DNA from: Phytopythium helicoides
Taxonomy: Eukaryota; Oomycota; Peronosporomycetes; Pythiales; Pythiaceae
DNA: 64,000 bases
NCBI GenBank assembly: GCA_024867545.1
Contig: JANFNE010000053.1
Coordinates: 124,001-188,000 of the forward strand
Reading direction: 5' to 3'
Below are positions 1 through 11,043 of this stretch, piece after piece. Position numbers and translations under genes: made by a program. The number at the start of each line of letters is the position of its first letter. Position 1 is the stretch's first letter. Under the pieces are notes generated by a model that was given only the letters and a program-made list of their open reading frames with translations, was not told the origin of the DNA and did no database searches.

Positions 1-655
1 CCGCGAATGTTAAGAACGCGTAGTTTGCCATCACATCGAAAAAGCTGAAAGACCCATTGCTGACTTTCGTGACTGCCTCGCCTGAAGCAATATGAATATG
101 GTGGAAAGATCTAGCATCCTCGAAACAGACTGCACATACAGCACACCAGATCACTGTGTTCTCAATATTTTTGGATTCATCATCACTGGCGTCGGATTTT
201 TCTGAGCGGCGTTGATAGCTCAAGTTTGTTTCAAGCGTAGAATGTGTGCTTGCAAGAACTTGTCGAGAGTAACGCGCGGCTGGATCTCCTCGCAAACGCA
301 TCAGAAAGAGCTGGTTGATGACGGTGAGCGATGCTCGTTGGGAATGATGATGCGGTGGGTTCCAACACTGAATTTTCGAAGCAGCCTGGTCTGCCGTCAT
401 CACTTCGATCGCCACGCCGTCATGCCGATCATCGGCTCGATGACGTGTTTGGTCCCTCCATTGGCAACCTGACCAGCTTGACCATATATCCGTAGAGATC
501 TCTTGCTGCTGATCGATGTCAAAATCGACACGCACCAGTGTCAATCGCGTGACGACCGCAGCCTTCTCGGCCAAGTAAGTCCACATGGCGAACAGTCGAC
601 GACCGACACGCCACCATGACTGTCGCATGCCCAGCACGCCGTCAATCTGCTCCAT
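1..655 (-). CDS. Unrecognised protein, 5' part (runs off the left edge)
   Basis: Read on the minus strand, one frame stays open from an ATG at 655 to base 1 (218 codons, no stop), which is unlikely by chance. The predicted protein has a basic, Trp-rich start (MEQIDGVLGMRQSWWRVGRR), a stretch VDFDIDQQQE, a hydrophobic segment TVINQLFLMRLRGD, an acidic Ser/Asp segment and a Cys-containing segment VIWCAVCAVCFEDAR. I recognise no family. A second frame upstream (ATG near 839, stop near 642) overlaps the start and could hold an N-terminal extension joined by an intron or a frame slip; its relation is unclear. The gene is divergent from the Mg2+ transporter gene at 1048. The coding call rests on frame openness only; the start could be an internal Met. 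Confidence 0.5.
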   Translation of the reverse strand, partial: MEQIDGVLGMRQSWWRVGRRLFAMWTYLAEKAAVVTRLTLVRVDFDIDQQQEISTDIWSSWSGCQWRDQTRHRADDRHDGVAIEVMTADQAASKIQCWNPPHHHSQRASLTVINQLFLMRLRGDPAARYSRQVLASTHSTLETNLSYQRRSEKSDASDDESKNIENTVIWCAVCAVCFEDARSFHHIHIASGEAVTKVSNGSFSFFDVMANYAFLTFA

Positions 656-1047
656 TGAGCAACTCAACTTCCGGACCTCGCCAAAATGGTGCGTTCAATA
701 GCAGTGCGCTACATGCATCGAGGACGCCGCTCGCCCTTCCAACTTGCCTTTCACGCGATTCTCTATCATACTGGCTTACGGGCAACAGTCGTTCTACAAA
801 TATCCGAATCAGCCGTTTCATCACTTCATGCATCCCCATCAATTATAACAGGTAAGATCCGAGCGCCAGCGCGCACTGCCCCCCCCCATCTATCGCCGAT
901 CTTGCGTTTTCAAAGTACAACCAGACAACGACAACCGCCGCGCGCCACGCCGCGCTCATTAGCGCTCGAGCCGCCTCGCCGCCCGCTCCCTGACGGCCCC
1001 CGACGGCCCCCGACGGCCTCTGCTCGACTACCGAAAGCCCCAGCGCC

Positions 1048-2668
1048 ATGCTGCGGCGGCTGGACGCGCCCGTGGACGAGGACGCGCACCCTGAGTACAA
1101 GTGGATCGGCCTGGGCATTGTCATCGGCTCGGCCGTGCTCTCCAACCTCGGCGTCAACGTGCAGAAGCTCTCGCACGTCCGCGTGCGTCTATGTGCTGCC
1201 TGCGGAGCTGCTGCTGATGGCTGACAGTCGATGGCTGCAGGAGGAGGACCGCCCCGTGTTCGCCAGACGCACGTACTACACGCGGCCCGTGTGGATCGTG
1301 GGCATGGTGCTCATCGTGCTCGGCGCCATTGGGGACTTTGAGGCGCTCGGATTCGCCCCGCAGGCGCTCGTCGCATCCGTCGGCGGGGGATTCACGGTGC
1401 TCGCCAACGTCTTCTTCGCGCACCTGTGGCTCGGACAGATCCTCACCAAGACGGACGTGGCCGGCACCGTGCTCATCATCATCGGCGTCGTGCTCAGCAC
1501 GGTCGTCAACGAGCCCGACGACCAAATGTCGCTCATCGAGCTCGAGAAGCAGTTCTTCCAGCTTGGCTTTGTGGTTTACCTCGGCGTCATGGTGAGCTGC
1601 CACGACGTCTGAGGCGTGATTTCGTCCACACACAGGGCCAACTCATTGATACTTTTTCTGTTGTTGATTTTCGTGCAGACGGCCGTGCTTGGAGGCATCT
1701 TTGGACAGGTCGAAGCAATCTCGCGCCTCCCGCGCGCAATGAACGAGTCCAAATATCGACTCCTTCCATTCCTGTACGCGACGGCCTCGGGCATCTTTGG
1801 CTCCTTTTCGGTGCTGCTCGCCAAGGTGCGGCTGCTAGTGAAAAGTTTGACGTGCTGTGGAACCTACTCCTCACATCGTTGGTGTCCTCAAACAGTGTGC
1901 GTCCATTCTGCTCATTCTGACGCTCAGCGGGGAAAACCAGTTCGTGTACTTCACTACGTATTTATTCGTGGGCGGCATGATCTGCACGCTCGTGCTGCAG
2001 ACGGACTTGCTCAACCGCGCCATCATGGCCGGCGACACACTGAGCGTGTTCCCCATGTTTCAGTGTTTTTGGATTGGGGTGCGTGTTTCGTGCGATTTCT
2101 TGCATTGTATTTGAAAAGTATCTAATCGTGCTTGGTTGTTTTGGGTGCATATCAACAGTCGAGTGTCATCGGCGGGGTCGTCTTCTACGAGAAATACTCG
2201 CGTTTCTCAGTTTTCGAGTGGGTCTGCCTCCCGATCGCGCTAGCCTGTAAGTGTAGTCCATTTCATATGGCTTATAGACCTGAGAATGCTAACTTGTGGA
2301 ATGGCACGACAGTCATCATCGTGGGCATCTACCTGCTTTCAAAGCATGGCGAGGACGATGACGACCTGTCTTGCGACTCGGAAGAGGCTAGCACAACGGG
2401 GGAGATTCACCACCACCACCACCAATCTCAGCGAGGTGCGCTCACAAGCGGACATTTTGGAGCGCTGATGCCACTCTCCCCGCAGCACCACTCGCATGTC
2501 CACCCGCACAAGGCTTTTGACTCGAAAGACGAGCACACTCCATTGCGCCCCGAGCGTCGCCGAACTGGTGGGAGCATTGCAAATGGTAACAACGCGAAGT
2601 CGTCGGTCATCATCATTCGCGATAGGAATGATGAGCCAGTGCCCAAGAGCCGACGTGGATCAATGTGA
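1048..2668 (+). CDS. NIPA-type magnesium transporter, six exons
   Basis: Six exons join in frame: 1048-1182, 1241-1591, 1679-1825, 1896-2078, 2159-2246, 2313-2668 (419 aa), all with GT-AG borders. The protein begins with a short charged segment and then a membrane helix containing GLGIVIGSAVLSNLGVNVQK, the pattern at the start of the NIPA (DUF803) family of Mg2+ transporters, related to EamA drug/metabolite transporters. About eight further hydrophobic segments follow, including VWIVGMVLIVLGAIGDFEAL, VAGTVLIIIGVVLSTVV and IGGVVFYEKYS, then a hydrophilic tail with a His run (HHHHH) and Arg/Ser-rich end, typical of the cytosolic tails in this family. Introns are 57-87 nt. The stop is TGA at 2666. 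Transport of Mg2+ across plasma or endomembranes is inferred from family. The first donor site (GTGCGT at 1183) is the least certain border. Confidence 0.85.
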
Positions 2669-3124
2669 CCCAGGCGGCCCTCGTGGCGCTCGATCAAGGT
2701 AGCTCACAGCATACATTATACACTACTAACATGTTTGATCTTGCACAAGGTAGATTCAATTCATAGATACCAATCGAGTCATACTTTCATCCCAACTGCC
2801 TGGCGGTCCTACCCTTGGTCATCATGTAAATCCCATTGCACGGCAATCATCCGTCATGAAGTTTTTCTTAACCTCCCTGGCACGCAGGTGGAGCATGCCT
2901 AACACCAAATCACCTGTGGTGGAAATTGGTCATACCTGCATGTCTCTGTTTGCCTTTCGCGAACACACTTCAGAAGGCTTCGAGGCGGATCTGCCTTCTC
3001 CTCAGGTCCCAAGTGTGAAAAAGATGCTGACAAGTTGCAAGTGAGTTGCAAGTTGTTGGTCTCGTCAGTCTGGGATCTTGAATGCTCTGTCGGAGCAGGA
3101 AGGCGAGGGAAATCGCAATGACAT
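2669..3124. other. Intergenic stretch and acidic/Ser triplet repeat edge
   Basis: No gene recognised between the transporter stop and the end of the Uma2-like gene on the minus strand. It ends against a GAY/GAA triplet-rich tract (about 3140-3230) that lies inside the neighbouring minus-strand gene. Confidence 0.4.
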
Positions 3125-4165
3125 CTACAATGACGCTGCTGAGGGTGAAGATGACGATGACGAAGACGATAACGATGGCGACGAAGACGGCGACGATGAC
3201 GCCGACGACGAAGACGATGACAACGGAGGCAGCAGTGGCAGAGAAGTATTGGGATCCGATACGTCCGTGAAAGCCAAATTGGCCTTAAAAACTGAGAACA
3301 GCTCAATCACCAAGTCTTGACGCTCATTCATTGGAATCATGTCTGGCGCGAGGATGTACAGATCCTCCGAAGCAATCCGAACTTGAGCGCCAACATTCGC
3401 AGCACCAGACAGGTTGCGAATAATCTCTCCACCATTACCTTGGTAACCCTCGTCAATCTCTTCGACATCGCTCAAAATACTTCCGTGAAGATGCGAGCTG
3501 CCGAAACTCACCACGTCAGCGACCACAACGCGGTTTCCATCTCGACGATACAAGATGGCGACACCAGCTGCAGTTCTATGGTCTCGCATTTCAAAGAATC
3601 GGAGCAGGAGGACGTTTCGGAGCGCAGTCGTTGTTGCAAAGTACTCCCGACACTTTCTCTGGGCTGCTGGGAGCGATTCGTTGCGAACAACAACTTCGAC
3701 CATCAAGTTTGGCACAACCATACCCCCAAAGAATTCGGGGTTCAGGGAGAGTGCTGCATCGGGATCGCGAGTCACTTCGGTTCCATCTTCACGTAGGAAA
3801 GTGAAATCTCCACTCCCAGCGAACAAAAATTCCTGCGGCGAATTCTTCGCGAAGTTAGCAATTTGCCAGATGATTGCACTCACTGCTGCACCGTGTGGAT
3901 GACCTACAACCTCTTCCAGCACAATGTCAACCAGTTGGTGATCTCCCTTGGATTCGACGGCGATCTTGCAGCCTGAAAAGCTGATGGAGCTTCTCTCCCA
4001 GACTCCTCTTGGCACGTCCTTCGCCACCACCACTCGGACATCTTCCTCTCCGAGGTCAACTCGACGTTTGAATTCCTTGCGCGCAGACTCGAGTTGGTTC
4101 CTGGTGAGTCGTCTGATGGGTTTATGAACTGATGTCCCAAGTGCGTCCGCGCTCGGTTCTTGCAT
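3125..4165 (-). CDS. Uma2/PD-(D/E)XK-like protein, copy A, with poly-Ser tail
   Basis: Single-exon ORF of 346 aa from ATG 4165. It shares a full-length core with the genes at 4388 and 11268: an N-terminal RRLTRNQLESARKEF block, then a middle segment with DPDAALSLNPEF and PNLMVEVVVRNESLPAAQ-K-REYF, then an IYRRDG strand and DVVSFG. The order 'PD ... EV ... K/Q ... Y' resembles the Uma2 family (DUF820, PD-(D/E)XK nuclease fold, 'putative restriction endonuclease' domain), which is also annotated in oomycete genomes; nuclease activity is only inferred. This copy keeps a Lys (AAQRKCREYF) where the other two have His or Tyr. Homology to the paralogues ends near DLVIEL; the last ~40 residues are a Ser/Pro/Leu low-complexity tail encoded by a triplet repeat. 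It is divergent from copy B with about 220 bp between starts. Confidence 0.65.
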   Translation of the reverse strand: MQEPSADALGTSVHKPIRRLTRNQLESARKEFKRRVDLGEEDVRVVVAKDVPRGVWERSSISFSGCKIAVESKGDHQLVDIVLEEVVGHPHGAAVSAIIWQIANFAKNSPQEFLFAGSGDFTFLREDGTEVTRDPDAALSLNPEFFGGMVVPNLMVEVVVRNESLPAAQRKCREYFATTTALRNVLLLRFFEMRDHRTAAGVAILYRRDGNRVVVADVVSFGSSHLHGSILSDVEEIDEGYQGNGGEIIRNLSGAANVGAQVRIASEDLYILAPDMIPMNERQDLVIELFSVFKANLAFTDVSDPNTSLPLLPPLSSSSSSASSSPSSSPSLSSSSSSSSPSAASL

Positions 4166-4387
4166 GACCGCGGAGATTAGTGTGTGGTCTCGTGCCTAAC
4201 TGAGGGAGGTTGTTGGGAAAGTTCTGCAGCTTCTAGTAGTTTTCTAGTAGATTCTGGTATTGGAGTTTGCGGGACAGGAATCGTCACGTGAACTGTCCCA
4301 TTCAAAAGATAGAGAAGCGAGAATCCGCAAGGTCTTTCCACCACTAGCCTGACAGCCACGCAACCTCTATTCTCCGTGCTAGCCACC
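4166..4387. promoter_or_regulatory. Shared divergent promoter region of two Uma2-like genes
   Basis: About 220 bp separate the two divergent start codons, so both promoters must lie here. The stretch contains a CACGTGA motif near 4285 and the plus-strand start has a strong ACCATG context. No clear oomycete initiator was seen for either gene. Confidence 0.35.
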
Positions 4388-5338
4388 ATGCAACTGCCGA
4401 GAGCGATCTCTCTCATCACATCAACCTACAAGCCAACCAGACGACTGACGAGAAACCAAGTTGAGTCTGCGCGTCGGGAACTCGAGCGACGGCGTGCACT
4501 CGGCGAAGAAGATGTGCGAGTCATTATCGCTGAATACGTCCCGAGACGGATCTGGGAGACGAGCTCGGTCAACCTCGACGGCTGCCGCGTCATCGTCAAG
4601 TGGAAGAGCGACTGCCAATTTGTCGACATTGAGCTTGTTGATGTCGAGTATGCGCCACACAGCGCGGTAGTCAACATGGTACACTGCTGGTTGGGGAACT
4701 TTGCGAGTCGCTCGCCACAAGGATATTTGGTCTCCGGAAATGGACGCCTTACATTCCAGCGCGCAAACCGACTCTTAGAGACGCGTGAACCCGATGCTGC
4801 ACTCAACGTTAGCTCTCGCTTCAGTCAACGCTTCGTGGCACCCCGTTTGGTCATCGAGGTGGTGGTCCAGAGTCATTCTTTACCAGCTGCGCAGCAGCAC
4901 TGCCGCGAGTACTTTGAAGGTTATGCGGACATTCGCGCGGTCGTGCTCCTCAAATTCTGGCCGACTCGACAGGATGGGAATGTGGCGTGTGTTGCGGTCT
5001 CGTATCGTCGAGATGGAAATGATGTCGATGTTGCTGATGTCGTGAGCTTCGGCGGTGCACATCTTCGCTTGATGGAGTTAGCGCATATCGAGGATATCGA
5101 TGAGGCTTACCAAGTCGAAGGTCAGGTTATCCGAGATTTGATTGGTGCAGCGAATGTGAATGCGGAGATCCGTATCTCTGGTGAAGATCTTTACTTTGAA
5201 GCACCAGCCGGAATTGCGCGAACGGATTTGGTACTTCCCCTCTCACCGCTTTTGGAAGCGTATACGGAAGGCGTGAGAAGCGAGAGCTTGCAACAAATAG
5301 CGATTGAGCAGCTTCAACGCGATGCCGGTAACCAGTGA
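4388..5338 (+). CDS. Uma2/PD-(D/E)XK-like protein, copy B
   Basis: Single-exon ORF of 316 aa. The frame extends a little upstream from a GTG, but the ATG at 4388 lies in a strong ACCATG context and matches the start position of the paralogue on the minus strand. Core segments in order: RRLTRNQVESARRELERR (residues ~18-35), VRVIIAEYVPRRIWETSSVN, EPDAALNVSS (~134-143), RLVIEVVVQSHSLPAAQQ (~154-171), CREYFEGYADIRAVVLLKFW, SYRRDGNDVDVADVVSFG, and a C-terminal RISGEDLYFEAPAG. The layout fits the Uma2-type PD-(D/E)XK fold, with the Asp of 'PD' and the Glu of 'IEV' kept; the Lys found in many members before the Tyr is His here. Substrate and role are unknown. Confidence 0.7.
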   Translation: MQLPRAISLITSTYKPTRRLTRNQVESARRELERRRALGEEDVRVIIAEYVPRRIWETSSVNLDGCRVIVKWKSDCQFVDIELVDVEYAPHSAVVNMVHCWLGNFASRSPQGYLVSGNGRLTFQRANRLLETREPDAALNVSSRFSQRFVAPRLVIEVVVQSHSLPAAQQHCREYFEGYADIRAVVLLKFWPTRQDGNVACVAVSYRRDGNDVDVADVVSFGGAHLRLMELAHIEDIDEAYQVEGQVIRDLIGAANVNAEIRISGEDLYFEAPAGIARTDLVLPLSPLLEAYTEGVRSESLQQIAIEQLQRDAGNQ

Positions 5339-6254
5339 TCGCCAAGAACGCGATCAGCGTTCTCATCCACGGGATGAGGACGCAACGTTTTTCCAAATTT
5401 CTTTTGCTGTGGTGTGACTCGTAACGTGACAGAAGCTCGCGTTACCATTAGTGAGACCACGTTCAATCTCGTAAGCGTGAGAAGTAGTCACCATATACAC
5501 CGATAACATCTTAACAAGCTGCTTTTCACTCTTTCTACTGTCTCTTACTCTTCTACTAGCAGAAAGGTGGCTCGAGGCATGCATCACAATTGGAATTGGA
5601 GTATTCATTGAACTCCTATGCATGAATATGCACCGCAAACAACCAAATGTGCTTCCGTTGTCATTTCCTCTATTGTCGCTGTCGAATTGATCAGACTGGA
5701 TTTCGATGTTTTTTATGATGGGTGTCTTTCTTCCAGTAGCGTCTGTCTCGATTTGTAATGGCGCTGATGACGGATGTGCTTACTCTTGCATTTGATCTGC
5801 TGAGTCCACAGAAGCTCCATGCTTGACAAATAGCTTTCTCTCGTGCAACTTCATGCTGAAGGTTTGGTGGCTGCAAAAATCGCACCGAGCAGCGCGAAGC
5901 CAAGTTTATGATGAAACCTCGGGTCCAGCATTCGACTATGAATACCAGTGTTGTCTGCCCAGGTACATGTGCTTGACGCTAAACCTTCGTTATACAAATG
6001 GGACACTGTATTTGCCGAGTGGCTCGTAATGCTTTGATGCTTGGAATGACAGGAGCCGTGAGTATTGATATCCTCATCATGATACCATTACCGTCATCTT
6101 CACGAAGCAGGTCTAATGGTTACCGTGACCAGTCTGACCCAACACTCATTGGCAACGAATAATAGCGGTGAGGTGAATTGTGTTTCCCCCATGCAACGGC
6201 AACTTGTTCATCCATTTTAATCTTCAGTTCACACATCACCGTAGTTATTCACTT
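5339..6254. other. Intergenic, nothing recognised
   Basis: Only short overlapping frames without family resemblance. It leads into the left arm of a large inverted repeat. Confidence 0.35.
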
Positions 6255-6875
6255 CATGGAAATCTGCCAGCACTCAAACACCGAGGAAACGAGGCAGGTG
6301 GCTGAGCTAGCACAACACTTTCGAATCTGTTGGCCAAGGCAGCTGAATTTGCTCGTTGCCCGAGCAGCGAGTGCAACCCACTCTTCAACTGTCCGCTACT
6401 TCCGTGGGCATCAATACCCTCGCCCATCACGACAGCAGCGCTGGTGTGATCTGCGGGGCGAGGCATCCGGACGCAAGCATGTTTGCACAGTTATTTATGA
6501 GTATGCTCAAGGATTAGATAAGCTCGATGCCCGAACTCGACGCCCAAGCATGATCATTTTTGAATTTGCCTCGTACTTTCAAGCCTCTCTCAAAGGCTCG
6601 CTTCTCTTCCATACTTTCGTCCTAGGCGAAGATAAGAAGGCGAGAAGACGGGAGCCCGGTTCGTGCAGCTGGTTGTGGACTCCAAGCTTCAGGCTCCGAC
6701 CTTCGCGCTCCAAGCTTCGAGTTCGTTTCGGCAAGATTCAGGCTCGCCAATCGCTGAGAAAAGCTGCAGCCCCGTCACCAAGGGTCGACTAGCACACTCC
6801 AACCCCACGCGTTTCTTGTGTTCCAAGCAAGCTTCAAGTTCAAGCTCAAGTGCACGACAGCAAGCCTGCGTTTCG
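6255..6875. repeat. Left arm of a diverged inverted repeat
   Basis: Read on the minus strand, this arm matches the plus strand at about 7240-7580 in two blocks. The inner block (about 6620-6870) shows the same order of short words, such as CTAGTCGAC, TTGGTGACG, GCTGCAGCTT, GCCTGAAGCTTGGAG and CTTCTCGCCT. The outer block (about 6258-6295) shares CTGCC-GCACTCAAACACC-AG-AAACGAGG. Both arms encode related short peptides (ASRPLVTGLQL here, VSRRLVTRLQL in the other arm; CLSAGRFP in both), so the arms may derive from a coding or transposon sequence. Confidence 0.55.
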
Positions 6876-7239
6876 TGGGTACTACCAGAGACAACCATAC
6901 ACCGGTGAATCCTTCTGAACTTCACTGGCGGAGATGAGATAGCGCTCGACTCGTGAGCATGCATGGCGGCTGGCGCCGAGACAGGCGGCTGCGTGGATTC
7001 CGAGTTTGGCGTAGATGGTGCGCTCGTGGCGGAGCTCACCGGCACCACTGAAGGACTGCGAGCAGAAATCCCTGTTGACGTTGACGCCGGTGTCGGTGTC
7101 GGCGGCGCGCTCGAATTGGCGCGGCCAGGTATCGTCACCCGCACCGTCTCACTCAACCGGTTTCGATACTGCGAGGAGGAAGATCGAGTATCGCCTACGC
7201 CAGTCAGTGATATGGCTGACTCCGGCGTATCCGCGAAGC

Positions 7240-7585
7240 AAGGCTGTGCACTTGAGCTTCAATTCAAAGCCCGTTTGGAACACGTGGAACACGAGAGCTT
7301 GGGGTGTGTTAGTCGACGTTTGGTGACGAGGCTGCAGCTTCAAATGGCGCTTGACGAGCCTCGAGGAGCCGGAAACGGGGAGCTTGGAGCCTGAAGCTTG
7401 GAGCCTGAAGCTTGGAGTCTGAAGCTTGGAGCCTGAAGCTTGCAGTCCACCGCCAACTACAAGACCTGTGCTCTTGTCTTCTTGTCTTCTCGCCTGCGCC
7501 TTAGCCGTCAAATCCAAAAGTGATGCTTTTCTTCCGTCGCTTACCTCGTTGTCTTGGTGTTTGAGTGCCGGCAGGTTTCCTTTCC
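7240..7585. repeat. Right arm of the diverged inverted repeat
   Basis: Counterpart of the left arm at 6255-6875, in opposite orientation, with about 370 bp of unrelated sequence between the inner ends. It contains a local tandem repeat of a 14-bp word (7382-7440) that is present only about once to twice in the left arm, so the repeat expanded after the arms separated. Confidence 0.55.
7382..7440. repeat. 14-bp tandem repeat, four copies
   Basis: Four head-to-tail copies of CTTGGAGCCTGAAG, one with a C-to-T change, each with an AAGCTT at the junction. It lies inside the right arm of the larger inverted repeat. Confidence 0.8.
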
Positions 7586-8396
7586 TACCTGAAAAGGTAT
7601 GTACCCGCTAGCCAATAAAATCCATCATCCACATGCGGCAGCACACCATCGGCAACTCTCTGATTGGATGCATCGCTTGCTCAAGACGCTGCCTCTTCAG
7701 CGTTGAGACGTGGGATTGAGTTGAGCTAGGAAAACGTGCAGCAGCGCGTTGGTTGCTCTCGAAGCGTTGGACATGTAAAAGTCGACTTGGACCGTCGTCG
7801 TGCGCCATCCGACGTCGCGCTCAGTAGCTCGCTCGAGGCCTTGCATTCTTGACTAGACCGCAGACAGGATAGATACACCGGCACGCGTAGGAAACAATGA
7901 ATTCAGTCGCAGCACGCCGACTCCACAGTGCAAACAGATCGCAATGAGGAGGCAGGAGGAGTTCAACGAGGTCACAAGAGTTGATATCGAGGGTGAATGT
8001 GCTCGTGTTTGTACAGATGGTGATATCTACAACTGACTTTCGTGGAGTCCGACCAAAGACAGAAAATCTACTGAAGATTGCTGCGAGTTGGAGGTGTCGA
8101 CCAGGCTTAGTTCTAGGTCAAGTGTGGGAGCTCGTCTTTAGAGCTGAGGAGAGTAGAAAGGCTCTGTTTGCTCGTCAAGTGCAGTTTTGAGAGTCTCTTA
8201 TCACAAATCACGAATGAGAGTCTGAGTTGCTGGTGTGGCTGCAATGCTCAACTCATCTAAATTGCATTCTGCTGCTATTTGATGCTTCAGATACACCTCA
8301 ACCCGAAAAAGCCACAACAGGGGAGGTGAAATGTATGGTTCTATGTCAGTTCTCGCTACAAATGCATGATGCAGTCATAAAACTACGTAAATCCCT
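7586..8396. other. Intergenic, nothing recognised
   Basis: Between the inverted repeat and the 3' end of the WLGC/LRR gene. Short frames only, no recognisable protein, RNA or repeat. Confidence 0.35.
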
Positions 8397-11012
8397 TCAT
8401 TGTCCGCAGCCGAGCCACGCTTCAACATCGGGATCGCACGGCGTACCAACGCCTTCCCGGATCTGCTCGCGTCTCATTGCGATCGGAAACGGACTCGCTT
8501 CACACGAGATCGCCATCCATCGCGTGTTGAAGCACATGCCAACGGAGCACTGGCGATACATCGTCCCGTCGCACTCCTGCACATACTCTTCCGTCACATG
8601 ACCCTCCATATCGGAGGGTTTGAACGCTTCGCCAGCGCACACAGAAGGAGCAAAACGTTGGAAGACTGCGCGAGTTCCCGGTGTCATGCGCTTGTCGGTT
8701 CGATTTGTAGGTAGGCACTCGGCTGCTGGCGTTCCCCAAACGGGATGGACGCGACACATGGAATGGTTGAGGTCACAAGTCGATGTCGTGAAGCTCTCTC
8801 CATCGGGTTCTCGGAATCCGTTACAGCAGTATGTGCCTCGATCAACTGTGACGAACCCCTGCAAAGACGTAAGGGCTGCCATATCAGGGATACTGTCCAG
8901 TGTTGGGCACATGATGATGTACAGCATTTGAAGCTTGGTGTTCGTGTCGAATGAAGGGAGTTCTTGGAGAGAAAGTAGCACAGCGAGAGTGAGCGACTGG
9001 AGATTCACAAGTCCAGTCAGTCGAGGAAGAGCGACTAGCATTGGCTGCACTCCAATGTGGACAAATGTGAGGTGGCTCATGTCGTCAAAGAGGTCGTCAG
9101 GTAGGCTACTAAAGCTCCCGAATGGACTCCCTTCAATGTGTCTGCTCATAAATATGTGAGAGCAGTAGCATGAGCCAATAACTTAAATCCAACAGCGAGC
9201 TGTTACCACACAAGGAGATGGCAACGTACATGTACTCGAGTTTTGTGAACTCCTTCGTCCAGTGCGGCAGTGAAGTCGTCTGGGTATAGATGAGGCTCCT
9301 AGATTTGTTATTCGCGCACGTTGTTGTTGTTAGTCGTTGGATCAGATACCATCACAGTACGACGTGGTCATTCTCACAGATGCTTCAAATCCGTGCAACC
9401 ACGGAGCTCTTCCGGGAATGTCGGCAGCAATCGGTTGACAATCTCAATAGTGTGCAGATCACCCGTTGTTGCAAGTCGAGCGAGCTTGTCGGTCGCGTTT
9501 GGTGGAAGCGTCCACGCATCATAGGATTTTGGAGCTTCTTCAACATCGATCATCGCAAGGCAAGGACACTGGGAGAGATGCTTTCCGTCGCTCGAGGAAT
9601 CCACCAGTCGAGTCCAGCGCCATGCATTGACAGCGCATTCCGGGTGGTAGCTGCAGGCTACAGTCGATGTTCGGATACTTTCTCCAACAAAGGCGCACAC
9701 GCCGACAGAAATCAGCACGAACAAGACTGTGATTGGGTGGCGTCGCGGATAAATGCTGGTCAACTTGGTGGTGGTATTGCCGTTTGCGAACGCTCCAAGT
9801 GTATGGAGCCGATAGCATAGAGCGATATTGGATCCGAGAGTGGCAAACATTCGTAGTGGAGAATAGATCTTGAGGGCATACAGCGACTGGAGAATGGTTT
9901 CAAATTCCGCACGATCAACCAGCACGCTTGCATTGCTTAAAAAGGCACCAAGAGGGAAAGTTGTGACGTTGATAGCGAGGATACGCCGGTCGAGAGAGAA
10001 GGATGCTAAGCAGTACAATACAACCAGAAGCGGGTGACCCACGGAGACGAAAAAGTCGAATCTGCGAGAGAAGTAATCAACGTGGTTAGCCTTGTGCCTA
10101 ATTCCCACACATATGGCACGTACATGGTATCGATAACAGCATGCGCGACTGCGAAGGAAGCACTCTCCACTGAGAACAGCATCACCACCGAGCAAAACGT
10201 AGAATTGGCTACCACAATCGCTGCAAAGAAGCTGACTAGACTCATCGGTAGGCCGCGTTCGAGCAGTTGTACAAGCAGTACGATTTGGACTCCGAGATCT
10301 GCAAGCTTCATCCAAGCATTCTGGATATACGAGTATTAGACCCTTCACTTGGTGAGTACTGGTAGACTGGTGTTTGATTGCGTACCGCTAGCTTCCGAGT
10401 CTTGCTTGTGGTATCACCCAGGTTTGAGATAAACTTGGCTGTGCTTGAAATGGTTCTTGAGGGGTACTTTGAGTTATCAGCCGACTTTTTTGACATGATG
10501 TCAGCAGCACGAATACGAGCCCTCGATATAGTTTGACAACGGTAACGAAGCGCACCGCGAAGCAAGTGGAACAACACAACCGCGTAGGAGATTCCAACTG
10601 GACCGAGGGCGACCAGCGTCATGACATTGACCGAGAGTGGCGGATCGATGAGTAGCCAAAACGTGCCGTGCTCAAAATCCTTGGTGTCCATGATGTAATT
10701 GACGGTGGCATTTGGCGCAATGTTCAGAGCGACAAGAAAGATTGTCCACGAGAGACAAAGCAGGCTAACGATTCCAACTGCAGCTCGAAGAGCCAGCTTG
10801 ATGCTTTTATCAGACTGAAGAAGATGTGTGATGTAGGAGAATGACCATCGGAGATGATTGAGTACTCTTGAGAGACACTTTCGCAGAGAGATCGCGTTGA
10901 GTCGTGAAAGACTTACTTGAGTGTGCTGCGCGTCGTATGGTTCGAAGGATCGTACAGCGGTTCTCTCGTCTGGGCTTGAATTCTCCTCCTCGGAGATCCA
11001 AGCCTTCTTCAT
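8397..11012 (-). CDS. WLGC-type leucine-rich-repeat membrane protein, five exons
   Basis: Exons on the minus strand, in reading order: 11012-10386, 10320-10124, 10061-9378, 9298-9230, 9141-8397 (773 aa); every border is GT-AG and the phases fit (0,2,2,2). The frame continues upstream of 11012 only from a TTG, so ATG 11012 is taken. The N-terminal half holds about six membrane segments, for example AAVGIVSLLCLSWTIFLVAL, VMTLVALGPVGISYAVVLFH, PMSLVSFFAAIVVAN and PITVLFVLISVGVCAFVGES. An outside segment with Cys and N-glycosylation sites follows, then leucine-rich repeats (LEEL-type units such as LPHWTKEFTKLEY, LPSFDTNTKLQMLYI, IPDMAALTSLQGF), then a Cys-rich tail ending in DPDVEAWLGCGQ. This architecture with a terminal WLGC motif is a known oomycete family ('WLGC domain-containing protein'); its function is not known to me. 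It is divergent from the Uma2-like gene at 11268. Confidence 0.8.
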
Positions 11013-11043
11013 GCTAGTGCATACACCTGCGACGCTCACTTGA

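Noticed and set aside
3078..3320. Acidic plus-strand ORF (poly-Asp/Glu)
   Set aside because: It is the antisense reading of the triplet repeat at the end of the Uma2-like copy A.
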